From Onchocerca volvulus (Eukaryota; Nematoda; Chromadorea; Rhabditida; Onchocercidae), in the NCBI GenBank assembly GCA_000499405.2, contig HG738139.1, positions 442,564 to 506,563 on the forward strand: a stretch of 64,000 bases of DNA, given 5' to 3'. The translations under genes were made by a program, and so were the position numbers. The notes under the pieces were generated by a model, which was given only the letters and a program-made list of their open reading frames with translations, searched no databases and was not told the origin of the DNA. This document shows positions 23,509 through 36,200 of this stretch, in pieces. Within the stretch, counting starts at the first letter, position 1. Every line of letters begins with the position of its first letter.

Positions 23509-26207
23509 CATTTTTGCGTGACTTTTGTAAGATTGGTTACAGTGTGCTAGTAGCTTTGTGTGGGCTGCTGCGGATGTAACGAGTTGCGGCCACATTTTTC
23601 TAATACTTTTAGAAATTTTATTCCATTGTCCGTCAAATTTTGATTCCAACGTTATTATTATATTCTATGCTGAAAAAACTTAAATTGGATTGCTAACAAA
23701 ATTAAACTAGTAAGACTGAACTAATATAATTGCTGAAACTTAGTTAAATTTCAGAATTTTAGCTTGAAAAGAAAAAAAAAACAGAACACTTCAAAAAATC
23801 TGTTGTAAATGATAAATATAAAAAAAAATCATTCAAATGGATATAAGCTGAGGTTTCTTGAAAGAGCACAACTTACGAAACATTCGGTTGATATTTATTA
23901 TTCAGAATTCTAAATATTTCTATGCTTTTAATGAATATTATGAACGTAGCAATTTATGAATAATATAAATATTAAAAAATACTGCATCATGTATTTCAAA
24001 TAAATTAAATAGTTGAATCGCATTGCACTTCTCAAAAATATAATTAATTTGAGTTTTACGTTTTTCCTTTTCTTTTGATCTATTCTCCAATGATTTAGCA
24101 AGAATGCGGGATCATTCAGGAACCAGTATTTTTCCCCCACTTTTTTTCTGTTGAATAATAAATCAAATTTGGAATCAATTTCTTACTTTAACAATAAAAA
24201 TAATAAAAATTGAAGTTTAGATTAAGAAAAGTTTTTAATAACAATATTTAATTTAGTAATATAAAACTTTAATTTTCAATTTTATTCAAAAAAAAAAACT
24301 TTACTTTTTTGAAACAAATAAAGAAATGTAAAAATGTTTAGTACATATTAATTCCCATTCTAGAAAATAAATATTGAATAAAGTATAAAAATTTCATTCA
24401 CATTATTCAGTATATAATTGAAATCAAGATGCCTGATAATAGATACAGGCATCTTTAATATTAAATTTAAAATTTCAGTCCCTTTTTTCAAACTCTTTAT
24501 GTAAAAATAATTACCAAAATAAAATATTCATCAGTATATATTATCTTTCAATTTATAAGTATTGCCTGCTGTACTTCACATATTTGCTTATCACTTTATC
24601 TGTGACAAAAATATGGTAATTTTGATAGATGAAAATATTGATAATTTTCAGAATAATGGATGAATAAAGAAGCAATAATAAAATATTAAAAGAATAAGTG
24701 AAGAAAAAAATAATGAAAATAAAAAAGTATTTCTATATTTACCATCATTGCAGTTATGAAAAAATATTATCCGAAAAAGAAACTATCCAATCTTTTTTTA
24801 TTTGTAGCAGTTTATGAAATAGTCATAATGTATAAATTATTAAAAACTCAAAAAAAAACATGAATAATTGAATGAATAGTGAAATAATCATGAATGATGA
24901 ATAATCTAGAGATTCTTACATTCCTATGAATAATCTAGAAAAAAATGAAGAAAAAAGGAATGAAAATAAAAATTGTAAAGATACACATGTAATTAGCAAA
25001 TTTTATTTAGCATAAATGTTATTTAACAATGTTTATAATGATCGATATTTTGCTTAAACTGAAAAAAGTATGATGACAATGGAGAAAAACAAAACGATTG
25101 TCTAAATGTGTCATGATTCGATGTAGAAAAAAGATGTTTTCCAAAAAAAAAAAAAAAATGAAATGACTGCTTGATTATTGATCATAAATTTTGATTTGGG
25201 GAAAAAACGGAACGATAGCTTATTGTCTAAAATCACGAGCTATTTTCAAGACTCAATCATTGGTATCTATTCAGTAGGAAGTAATATTAAATAATAGCAT
25301 TTGGACAATCGGATAATTAAAATGATCATTTCAATATCTTCAGTTACTATCCTGGAACTTCAGTAATTTACATGAAATAAATAATATTTCTATAACATGT
25401 ATGAGATGAATCAAATTAAGAACTTAGATGGCAAGTTCAAAAAATCCATTTTATCTTCATTTACATTTCGACTGTTTCAGAAAGATCAAATTAAGAATTG
25501 AGACGGCAATTCCAGAAAAAAATAAAAATTCATTCTATTTTCATTTTCGTCATTTTAAAATTCATTTTATTTTCGTTTTCGGAAACAAAAATGAATCCGC
25601 CAGAAATTAACATGCAATTATTTTAATACTATATTTTTAAAAATTTTTTTCTTTCACTTTAGTTTCACATTTTTTTTTTTTCTTTTTTCAAAGCGACTGA
25701 AGAGAAATCGACAAATCTTTTTTCTAATCCATACAGTATAATCTTTCATAAACTTTTCTTTATGGTATTAGCAAAAAAATGGAGAAAATGCCTATAAAAA
25801 ACAATGATTGCACAATAAATTCGCAGATGAAATCGGACGCGGTAGTGTGACCGTTACCTGTTATTAATGTTAGCGATCCTTCTCTATATAAACAGATATA
25901 AACTTGTTTCTTGTACCAATTCGACCTTCATTCATTAGGGGAAATTTCTCATCTTTTAAAATATTCGGAAGCATTTTTTTTTCAATGATTTGAAAGTTTA
26001 AAATAATAATGATTCAATTCTTAGTCCAAATAAATTCTTCGAAAACTTCAAAAAATTATATTTGCATTTTTTGATAATAATTGGATAAGAATTAATTTAA
26101 AAAATATTAAATATTTATAACACTGCTCTTTAAACATTAATAAGAACTGCAATAATTCCTGATGATACATTTGCAATCACTAAATTAAGTATCAATAATA
26201 ACATAAT

Positions 26208-26267
26208 AAATCAATTAAAAATTGAATTGAATCATAATAGTGTTTCAATTCAATTTTTAATTGATTT
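26208..26267. repeat. Perfect 24-bp inverted repeat
   Basis: Arms 26208-26231 and 26244-26267 are exactly complementary, separated by 12 bases (TCATAATAGTGT). The arms are AT-rich but not simple. It lies 416 bp upstream of the collagen start codon. It may be the remains of a small inverted-repeat element; no target-site duplication was identified. Confidence 0.85.
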
Positions 26268-26675
26268 ACTGGATAAAAAGTCGGTTTAAATGGCAGTAGA
26301 AGAATATGAATTGCAATGAATGGCAGCAATATTTGAATAAGAATTAAATTGGATTCAATTATAGTTTCCACATCGAATTAATTTGATTTATTTTGAAAAT
26401 ATCAAATTAATACTAAAACTTAAGGCATGAAAAATATCACTAAAAAGCATTTTAACTTAATATTGATATTTGAATTTGATTTTTCATTTTTCTTGATCGA
26501 ATATAATAAGCCATTTATTTTTTTTTAATGTTAATATTAGTAAAGCTTGTTAGGAAGATAAGTAAATAATGGACGATACCAGACAATGTGACAATATATG
26601 ATAATGTGATAACTATCACTGCGACACTTCGTATTTTAGTAATAAATAAGTAACTTTTAGCCTTTTTTTTTTTTT

Positions 26676-26683
26676 TGATAGGA
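26676..26683 (+). promoter_or_regulatory. Putative spliced-leader acceptor for collagen 2
   Basis: A run of T followed by GATAG ends two bases before the start codon. The T-tract plus AG is a standard nematode acceptor. No upstream donor exon was seen, which favours trans-splicing. Confidence 0.45.
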
Positions 26684-28353
26684 ATGGAAGAAAAACCGCG
26701 ACCTTATTCGATGAAGACAAATGCCTTTGTAGCCATCGTCTTGGCCACAGGTGCTATTACAACATGTATGATTGCGTTTCCAATCATTTTCATCTATATT
26801 CAATCATTGGAAAGTTACGTGCAAACAGACTTAGATCTATGCAAGGTAAATGAAGCAATAATTAGCTTTTATTACCTGTTAATTGACAATCAATGATTAT
26901 CATTATTAACAATTAGTTGTTTTCATTGTAATTGTTGCACTATTAAATCTTTTCAGAACAATCATTTGAATAATGCATTACAAAAATTTCATCTTATTAA
27001 TTGAAATTTTCGAACAAAAATAGACAAGTAAATAAAGTTTGAAATTTGAAAAATTTTTCACTTACAGAACAGAGAAATTTAGCAAAAGATGATTCAGATG
27101 CGTGCTCGGAATATGTGGAAAAAATTGCTTGAAATGAAAACTGGAGAGAAGCATTTGACAGCTCTACGTGTTAGTCGTGCAGCTAAGACGGTGAAAAAGG
27201 CTGCAAAAGATGCCAATCGTCAACGACGTCAACAAGAAGGCCTGTGCTGTACATGCCAACGTGGACCACCTGGACCGCCTGGTGAACCAGGACCTGATGG
27301 TGAGAAAGATAATCGTGGACCTTGTTCATTAGCTAAGATGAGTTCCTGAGCCTAGAAGAACAAAAGAAGTGAACAGTTGAAAAAAAAAAAAGAAAGCAAG
27401 GAATTTCAAAATAGACATAAGTCAAACTACCTTATTTTTGGTGTTCATTCGACATCAAAAAAAAGGACGTAGGTAAATCATACATTAAGATTGTAAACAA
27501 TAGTTCTATTGATTTATTTAATTTAAATTTCCTGAAAAAAGAATTTTTAAAATCAAAAAAATCTGGTTGTCAACAACTGAATGGCTATGTTAATTCGAAA
27601 ATGATTTTTGAACTCACAAGCAAATTTTTCAGCTTGAATTAATAAATTTTCAAATATTAAGGTGCAAACGGCAGTGACGGTGTTATTGGTGACATTGGGC
27701 CGCCAGGAATGCAAGCAATAGCACCACCAGAATATGAGCGACGATTGCCAGAACAATGTCCATGTGATGCTCCAGAAGGCCCGCCAGGTATTCCAGGACC
27801 GCGTGGGCCAACAGGACCTCCAGGAGATGCGGGGATGCCAGGTGTTGATGGTGCGCCAGGTGGACCTGGAGCACCTGGGCTACCAGGACTTCCTGGTCGG
27901 AATGGTAATCCTGGAATGAAAGGCCCGCCAGGTTTACCAGGAAGGCAGATACCGGGCGCTGAAGGACCACCTGGACCACCAGGGCCACCAGGAAGACCAG
28001 GAAATGCTGGACAGCGTGGACCACCAGGACCACGTATGTTCTTTTTTTTCAACAAAGATTGTATCATATATTTTATTTAAATTATAATTTAAGAATACAA
28101 CTTTTAATTAGGTTATGCGATCAAGCAATCAAAAGTGAATTTTAACTACTTTCACGATGTATTGATTGGAATTTTATGGTTTTCAGCTGGTACAAACGGA
28201 GAACCAGGAAGAGGCGGTGAACCTGGTCCAATGGGACCACCAGGTCAACCAGGACGGCCAGGACAACAAGGACCTCCCGGTCAGCCGGGTGAACAGGGAC
28301 CAAAAGGACGTTGTGATCACTGTCCGCCTGCTCGATTGGCTCCGGGTTATTAA
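26684..28353 (+). CDS. Cuticle collagen, 305 residues, 4 exons
   Basis: Nematode cuticle collagen. Exons: 26684-26845, 27083-27299, 27662-28033, 28187-28353. The acceptor at 27082 (AAATTTAG) was chosen over a nearer CTTACAG at 27067 because that one would read straight into a TAG stop. Residues 13-38 are the N-terminal membrane or signal-anchor segment. A cysteine and basic region follow (DLCKQKM, then a subtilisin-type RQRR at 100-103 and the cluster CCTC at 109-112). Long Gly-X-Y blocks are broken by a stretch containing CPCDAP, and the C-terminus is [13 protein letters not shown], a common ending in cuticle collagens. Start context is 'tag|gaATGG', as in the other collagen. A polyadenylation signal lies 72 bp after the stop. 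The gene is divergent from the minus-strand collagen, 10 kb away, and is a different collagen type. Reading through the second donor would give a short truncated form ending at 27349. Confidence 0.93.
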
Positions 28354-28424
28354 GCAGGTGTAATTCCTAATTACTCATTCGCTTTCATTATTATTCTTCC
28401 CATTATGATCAATGATGAAAGTCC

Positions 28425-28430
28425 AATAAA
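28425..28430 (+). terminator. Polyadenylation signal of collagen 2
   Basis: AATAAA 72 bp downstream of the stop codon; a second AATAAA is at 28559-28564. Confidence 0.6.
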
Positions 28431-28859
28431 GGATTAAACACGACATGTTTGCATTTTAACAGCGATTAAGATTTCAACAAGAGAAAAATGTTGAATTTGT
28501 GTTGAATTTCAATTTATAAATGGTTCAAAGGTCAATCTCAGTGTTTATAAAGGATTACAATAAATATGCAACAAATTCACAAATATTGGGAGCATTATTT
28601 TTAAGTTTGAATTCGGAAAAATTATGAAAGAATGAATTTTGCGAATTTCAAATTTTATGGATGCATTTCTTTTTTTTCGACAGATCTTATTTCCCTTAAA
28701 ATTTACAAATTTAAAATTTACAAATTTGCACGTGTAAATTTTTTCTTGATCAAATTTCTCAAGTAAAAGACAACTTTTTTGGATTTTATTTATAAATAAT
28801 TTAATAAATATTGCATAAATTATAATACTGTTTAAAATATTGTAAAAATATTAAAAACC

Positions 28860-28935
28860 AGCTGGATCGGCCATGCTTCGTGTGGCCGATCCAGCTAGTC
28901 TATAGGGGCCGGCCATGCTTCGTGTGTTCGGCTCC
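28860..28935. repeat. Two tandem GC-rich hairpins with the same loop
   Basis: Hairpin 1: stem AGCTGGATCGGCCA (28860-28873) pairs perfectly with 28883-28896 around the loop TGCTTCGTG. Hairpin 2 (about 28905-28934) has a weaker stem (GGGGCCGGCCA against TGTTCGGCTCC) and the identical loop. They form an isolated GC island in AT-rich DNA. The string CCAGCTAG just after the first stem recurs at 43522-43529 and in reverse at about 34228, at the ends of repeat family B. Confidence 0.85.
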
Positions 28936-29345
28936 AGTATTCTATATAAATAAAAACAGCAATATTCATTTGTTCAGATCTTAAACCTCCGAAAGTTCTC
29001 AAACAAAATCTCGGTCATCGGAAAGTCCTTACCAATTGCTTTGAGATTTTGACGCAACTTTGCATTCGAATATTATTATTTATTGTTATTTATTATTATT
29101 TATTATTATTAATAATAATAATAATTATTATTCAGGAAAAGAAAGAGAGAGAGAGGGAGATGGGAGGCAAAAGGAGAGTGAGAGAAAGAAAGGGAGGCAG
29201 AGTCAACAAACCCCGTCTCCTCATTTACTTTCAGTTCTCACGGACGTGAGACGTGAAAAAAGTGAGTACTTCTACATAAAAATGATGGTCTATTGAGAAA
29301 CATGATTTTGTCAAAATTTGAAAAAAATCGGTGGATAACTTCCGG
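28936..29345 (+). repeat. Dispersed repeat family B, copy 1
   Basis: Shares the block 'tcggaaagtccttaccaattgctttgagattttgacgcaac' with copies at 34230 and 43390. It is followed here by a TTA-rich run (29071-29133) and a purine tract (29134-29201, GA-rich). No protein-coding capacity was recognised; probably a non-autonomous mobile element. Confidence 0.65.
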
Positions 29346-32300
29346 AGATCCGGTCGGGATAACAGGTAGCATTTACACTTTTATTCATATAAATTAATTC
29401 AAAATTTGACAGAAATTTAATAAAAATTAATGAAAACACAATAAAAACAATAGCAGCCAGTAATTATCTAATGTAAACATACACATTTTAATATATTCAA
29501 TGCACACATTTTAACGTACAGTTCATTATTACTTATTGAATTAAATCTATTTGTTTAAAAGTTGTATTTTCAAAATGGTGCAATTTTAATAATTCAACAA
29601 AAATTGCCATTTCACTGCACGAACGAAATTTTAAACTATTTGAAAAGATTAGAATATCATTTTACATTATCATTTGTTGATATCAATTCCAAATGACATT
29701 TTATTTCATCGATGAAATATCGTTAGACAAAAAGATGAGGAGCAGCAATGATTGAAATGAAATAGAAGTGTAAAACAAAATAAAAGTCAAATGTCTTAGC
29801 AATTATAATTATACTGACCATTGGAACTACTATTATTTTAATCTACGCTTTTATCTATAATGACAATACTGAAATTCTAACTATTTAATAAGTAGTTCAA
29901 TCATTACTTTAATCTGAAAAATATTTCAAAAACGCTTTCTTCCTATTTTCTTAACTTTGAAATTTTCAATTTTTTTTTTTGCTTAATGCAAAAAAAAAAA
30001 GAAAAATAAAAGAGGAAGAAAAATATGAATGATTGCTCATTAAATAAAAAAAATTGCTGCATAAAAAGATCGATTAGAGCAAAATTTTTTTTTTATTTTC
30101 AAATTTTCTTGCACAGAATAAATTGATTGAAGTTGTAATGCTCACTGCTAGATTTTACAATTTGTTGACTCATCTGACCAACTGCTTGTTCTCTTTCAAT
30201 TCTTCTTTTCCTCTTCATTTTCACCTTTTTTTTTTGGGACAGTCATCGCATTTTGACTAAAATTATTCTAATCATTCATTGTAATTATTAAAGTATCAAT
30301 TATCATATGTTAAATGAAATTCGTCTGATTTATCTGCGAAATATTTCTTCTTGTCTGTGTTTTTCTAATTCCAACTCTTTTCTAGACATTACTGTGAATG
30401 ACAAATGGCTATTTTCTCTTTTATGTAATTATGTGAAAGTTAGAAGCAAATATCTCAAAATTGATAAATTGCTTTGCAAGTTTCTATTTTTAGCTTGTGC
30501 TCAGTTTTTCTTTGTAATGCAAAAAACTGATTGACGTATGACATTGACGTGTTTACGTACGCTTAGAAATGATAAAAAATGAATTCAACTCATTTGCACT
30601 CAATGCTATCATCAGATAGCATACAGCACTTCTTACTACATTTTGCTTCTTTCAACGAAATTGATATGATTAATTTAAAATTTTGAGCGAAGCGAGAACA
30701 TATCACTTTAGATATTATTCTCATCTAAATTATGTAAAATATTAATTATTCAACTTACTCAATTTGATCTACTTCTATAAATAAAAGAAAAAAAAAAATG
30801 AAAAAGCCGACAAAAGGAAAAAAAAAAAGAAAAGAAATGATTTCCTTAAGTCAGTAAAATCGATACTTTTGTAAGTTGAAAATATGATAATATTAATAAT
30901 TTCTTATTATTTAAAATGACTAATCAAATCTCGAGAATCATATTCAATTTACTGCTGTTATTATTGCTTTTATTTCAGTTGCATTTGAGATTATTTTTTT
31001 TTCTTTTATTTTCGAATAATTGGCTGAATATACATTTAAACTTTTCAGCAAAATGATATAAATATATATTATAATATTACAACATAAAAACTATACACAT
31101 TCATATGAATTCCATATCATCGTTATTCTCTCATTTTCTTTTTCTCTTTCTCTCTCTCTCTTTTATTTCTCGAGAATTTTGAAACTATCTCAAACATCTT
31201 TTCGAAGATTACCTTTTATGTCAGAATTGATCGTACTTTTTTTTTTTACTTCATTGAAAAAATATTAATTTAAAATCACAGAATGTATTTCTTGTTGGTT
31301 AGTAATTTCATTTCTTTTTTCTTTCCCTGTATTTTTATATCTTAAAACTTTCATTTATATATATTCTTGTTGCGGCAATAATTTTTGAAGAATTAAATTA
31401 TTTATAACAATTTTTTTATATTGTCATTATCATCGTCATTTTTCCAAATGATAAGCTATCTTGGCAGTGATAACAGTGTAGTAGTGCAATGATGCAGTAG
31501 TATTAATAGCAGCATCAGTGTAGTATAGTAGTAGCAGTATTAGTAAAAAAGGTAAAAATAAGAATATTAATAAAATTAATAAAAATTTTATTTATAGTAA
31601 CAGCAATATTAGTAGTAATGGCATTATTAGCAGTAGTCGTAGCAGTTAGTGGTAGTAGTAATGCAAAAAGAACAGTAATAAAAGAGTAGTAATAGTAGTA
31701 GCAGAGGAATGAAATATAAATCATCAAAAAAAAAGAATGGATTTTAAATTTTCGAAAGTTTGAATCCATCTTCTTCTTTACTTTTATACCCTTTCTTTCT
31801 TTTTTTTTTCTCCTTCTCATCCTCTCTCTTTCTCTCCAACTATATCACATCAATTTCTATCAATTTATCATTTACATTATGAAAAAAGAAAGAAACTTTT
31901 TGGTTCGATAGACCATCGTCATTTTTTGTTATAACCAATAGTATCTTCTTCCTTTCTAATATATCTTATTAGATCAAATGTTTTAGAATTTGAACATTTT
32001 GAAAAAAAAATTTCAAACTTTTTTTGTTTATTTTTTCGAAGATACTCATACTTTATTCCTATTCTTTATGTAACATTATTTTTTTTTTCAAATCTTATTT
32101 GTTTATCAATTGCCGACATTTTAAGATATATTTTTTAGTATACTAATAAGTACTAATACTTATTTAATAATCGCTATCTATCAATACACATACAATAAAC
32201 ATAAACACATACAAACATGTTATAGCTAAAATAATCGTTATTGTTGTAGCATTAACGATGCGTATACAATATATAGTAAATAGTACAGCTAAAACTTAAC

Positions 32301-33219
32301 ATTGGTTCTTCATTTTCATTAAGCACTAATAATTTATAGCAAAAAGATGACAATTGTTGATTATGTAAATCGTTAATTTTCTAAATATTTTGCCTCTGAA
32401 GGGATGAATTTAGATAATATAATAATAATAAAGTTTATTATTGAAGAAAAAAAAAGAAATTTGTTCATTTTTCACAGTAAAACCATTTCTTCTATCATGA
32501 TTTTTTTATATAAAATGAGTCATTTATTCAAATTTGATCAAAATCAAATTCAGATAATTTTCATTTTTCTCTTTTTTTTTGGAAACATTTACAACAATAA
32601 AATTGCATTTTTGTTTATCGAAAAAGTTTCATCTTTTTTTTCTTTTTTTTGAATTTTAGAGAAAAGACAAAAAAAAGAAAAGAAACAAGGAAAAATAAAA
32701 AAAAATAAATGAAAATAGAAAAAAAAGAAGAAATTTGAAAATTTCAAATAATTTGAACGATCACTATAAAAGACGAATTCGATTTATCTCATCTCATCAT
32801 TTCTATAGTATTTAGAATTTTTATTGAAATATGAAATAATTATAAATTTTTAGTGTTAATGATAACATTGATAATGATATTTCTCTTATCAATATTTGTA
32901 TGCATCATTTTTATATTTTCTACTGTATAGTTAGTTATTCACTTAATTTACCATTCTCCTGTTCTCCAGGAAAAAAAAAGAAATTATAATTAAATTAATC
33001 GCAATGATAATTCATCTAAGTATGACAATTTCTGTCGAGTTATAAATTCCAAATATAATCAGATATCGTAATACAGTAAATGATAATGACACTTTTTAGA
33101 TGGAACATATGATAACCTTAACTCTATTTGTGTGTGAATGTTTATATGTGTGTATCGAATACTATCAATTTACATTTTATTAACTTTTTTTGTTTGTTTC
33201 CGAAACTACGTGAAAGCAA
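29346..33219. other. 3.9-kb intergenic region; simple repeats only
   Basis: AT-rich, with many homopolymer runs. A CT-rich run lies at 31136-31163. A diffuse TAG/TAA trinucleotide zone (about 31490-31700) is listed separately. The short frames at 30307-30534 and 32404-32652 have no splice context or motif and I do not call them genes. Confidence 0.5.
31490..31700. repeat. Degenerate AGT/AAT trinucleotide region
   Basis: Dense but irregular repeats of AGTAGT, AATAAT and variants such as 'gtagtcgtagcagttagtggtagtagtaatgc'. It looks like an old expanded trinucleotide array broken by substitutions. It creates a spurious low-complexity frame on the minus strand. Confidence 0.7.
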
Positions 33220-36200
33220 ATGGTATCAGTTGGAAATTACGAAATATCATATGAACCACCATCATTATCGAGTATCAGTGATAATAATGGTCCTTCAATT
33301 TGTCAAGTAAGTTTTACATAAAAAAGGAGCATATTTTATGCTTTATCAAGTCTAATAGACAATAATAATTCATAAATTTTCTAATTTTAAAATAATCACA
33401 AAATCTGGATACGTTGTAAAATAATTATAGTTGAAATAATCCCATAAAATCAAATATTTATCGCCATTTTTAATCATTATGTTCACAAATAAGTAAATAA
33501 ATAAATATAAAATGAAAAGAAAAGAAAAAAGATTCACAAAAAAAAAAGTTTATTTCTGTCCGGTTCCCAAAAGTATTGGTGTGATTAGTAGAAAGAATTC
33601 CGGAATCTATAAAAAAAAAGTATGACTCAATCCAAATAATCGGATAATTAGCTTAATAGTAGAATTAGTATATAGAGGGAGGAGGAGAATTACACTAACA
33701 GATTATATTACAACTTATAACCTTGACCTTAATCTAAAATTATTCTACGGCAATTATATGACTACAGATTAACGTAAATCTCATTTATGGCGCAGTTTGA
33801 CGATTTTATTTTAGCAAAATTTATTCGGAATTATAAATTGAGTTTCCATGTTGCATTTTTTTTTTTTTGTTTTTTTGCATTTTTAGAAAAGAAATAAGTA
33901 ATTAGTGACAGGTTGTTGTGATTATATTCTTCATATATTAGAATAAAATAAATTTTACTTCAAGTTTTTCATAGCAAATATCTTTCCTAATTAGCGCTTA
34001 AATTTAAAATATATTATCGATTCTTTCCTCATTTATATCGTTCGAGAAAAAACAAAGGATTAGGGCAGAGATAATAGTTATTTCTACTATCTAATGAAAA
34101 ATGAACTCGAATAACTTATGAATGTTATTAATTACTTGCAAAAAGAAATTACAAGATTAGAAAAAAAAAGTAATTCTCCAAAATTTTATAAAATGTTCTT
34201 ATTTCCTAAATGCAAATTACTTATTTACTAGCTGGATTGGTTACACTCACCTTATCCATATTAATTCAAAAATTTGAATATCGGAAAGTCCTTATCTATT
34301 GCTTTGAAATTTTGACACAACGTTGCAATCGAATATGCGCATGTTTCTAAATATTTATTATTATTTATTATTATTTGTTATTTTTCATTATTATTTGTTA
34401 TTTATTATTACTTATCATTATTTATCAATATTTTATCATTATTTATTATTCATTATCATTTATTATTATTTATTATTTGTCATTATTTGTTATTATTCAT
34501 CACCATTTATTATAATTTATTATTGTTTATTATTATTTATTATTATTTACCAGTATTTATTATTTATTGTTATTTACCATTATTTACTTTTAATTATTAT
34601 TGTTTACTATAATTTATTGTTAATTATTATTTATTATTATTATTCACACATGAAAATATTATTATTATTATTTGTTGTTATTTATCCTTATTTATTATAA
34701 TTTGTTATTACTTAAACGTGAAAATGTTATTATTATTTGTTATTATTTATCACTATTTATTATTATTCATTATTATTTATTATTATTTATTATTACCTTT
34801 CATCTTTTATTATTATTTATTATCACTTATATGTGAAAATATTATTATTATTATTTATTATTATTATCAGAGGGATTTATTTTTATTCATTTATTCTTAT
34901 TTATTTTTTCTATATGAAAATCGGAAATTTTTCTAGTATGAATCTCTGCTTTTATATGCAAATTAAAAAAATTTTTCCTATCGAAAACTTTATTTTCTGC
35001 TTGCAAACTAAAACTTAGTCAACAAAGAACATAGTCTCAATAAAGGAAATAAAATCAATGAAATATCAAAAAGTTTAAAATAATCTAAGACATAAATATA
35101 GATGGAAATTTTTCAATCTTTTTTTTGTAGACAATTATTTTTTAATCATTAAATCAAGAATGCATTAGCGAGAAAGTTGAAAAAGTTCAAAAAATCATTT
35201 ATTCATTTTTCAATTTCTATATTTACATCACAAATAATCGATAAAATACGAGCAATAAGAAAAAAGAAAAAGAATAATATTAAATGTAGAATATAATTTT
35301 GACCAATATTTACAGGTTTGTTTCGAGCCATTCAAGCAAAATATTTGCATACCGAAACTTTTACCTTGTGGTCATAGTTTCTGCCACATTTGTATTACTG
35401 CCTTAAAACTTAATTCTATTTACATATGCAAATGTCCAATATGTCGTTATTCATTTCCGTTACGATATGATACAAACTTTCCAATCAATTACAGCCTGCT
35501 CGGTTTGTTTTTTCTTTTCTTTTTTCTTCCCGTTTTCTTATTTTCTGAAAAATTTTAGTTTAATTTTGTCAAATCAAATCTTAACCGATAATGAAAATAA
35601 TATTTGTTATAATGCTATGAAGGATAAATTTTCTGATGTGAAATTAAACTTTGACCTATAAAAGATTTTTTTCGATTTCGTGATTTTCATTAGCAAATTT
35701 TTATTCGACTCAAAAATAATTCATACAAATTCAATTTAATCTTTTATAAGAGAATGGAACTGAACTAACTACTTCAGGTTATCCTTGCTTCCAAGTCTAA
35801 AAGTCCCTTCTTTTTTCTTTTTATTTATTTCTTTTGATTTTAAATATTTTCAAAGCAAACATCAGCTAAAAGGCCGACCCTGGACAATAGCACCAATTAA
35901 ATTAGTAAAATGTTGCGTTGTTAACATAGTTATTGAATGTTGAAATGCAAAAATTCAGAATAATTAAATTTAATATTGTTGGGTTTAATGAGGTAGGAAA
36001 TAAATGAGTTCAGTGTGATTAAATTTAATGTTTTATTATAATTATGAAATGCCGAAGTAGCGGACAAATCAGATTTTAACAATATTTGTAGGCTAAATTA
36101 AATTTTATAAAAAGAACAAAATAATTATAGTTTTCTTAAATCTTCTCGAGATTTTTATATTGCAAATCATACTTGAAGAATTTTTTATTTTATTTTCATT

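Larger units (their letters stand above)
23515..26683. other. Intergenic region between the viral fragment and collagen 2
   Basis: No supported gene. 23515-23650 is moderately GC-richer than the flanks and carries a minus-strand open frame joined to the viral copy; I do not recognise it. The rest is AT-rich. A perfect hairpin lies at 26208-26267 (listed separately). The T-run at 26666-26676 precedes the collagen start. Confidence 0.5.

Noticed and set aside
31515..31820. 101-codon minus-strand frame rich in Thr, Ala and Ile
   Set aside because: Produced by the degenerate trinucleotide region and flanking CT tract.
34323..35018. Three overlapping frames rich in Tyr, Leu and Ile
   Set aside because: They are translations of a degenerate TTA array in different phases.
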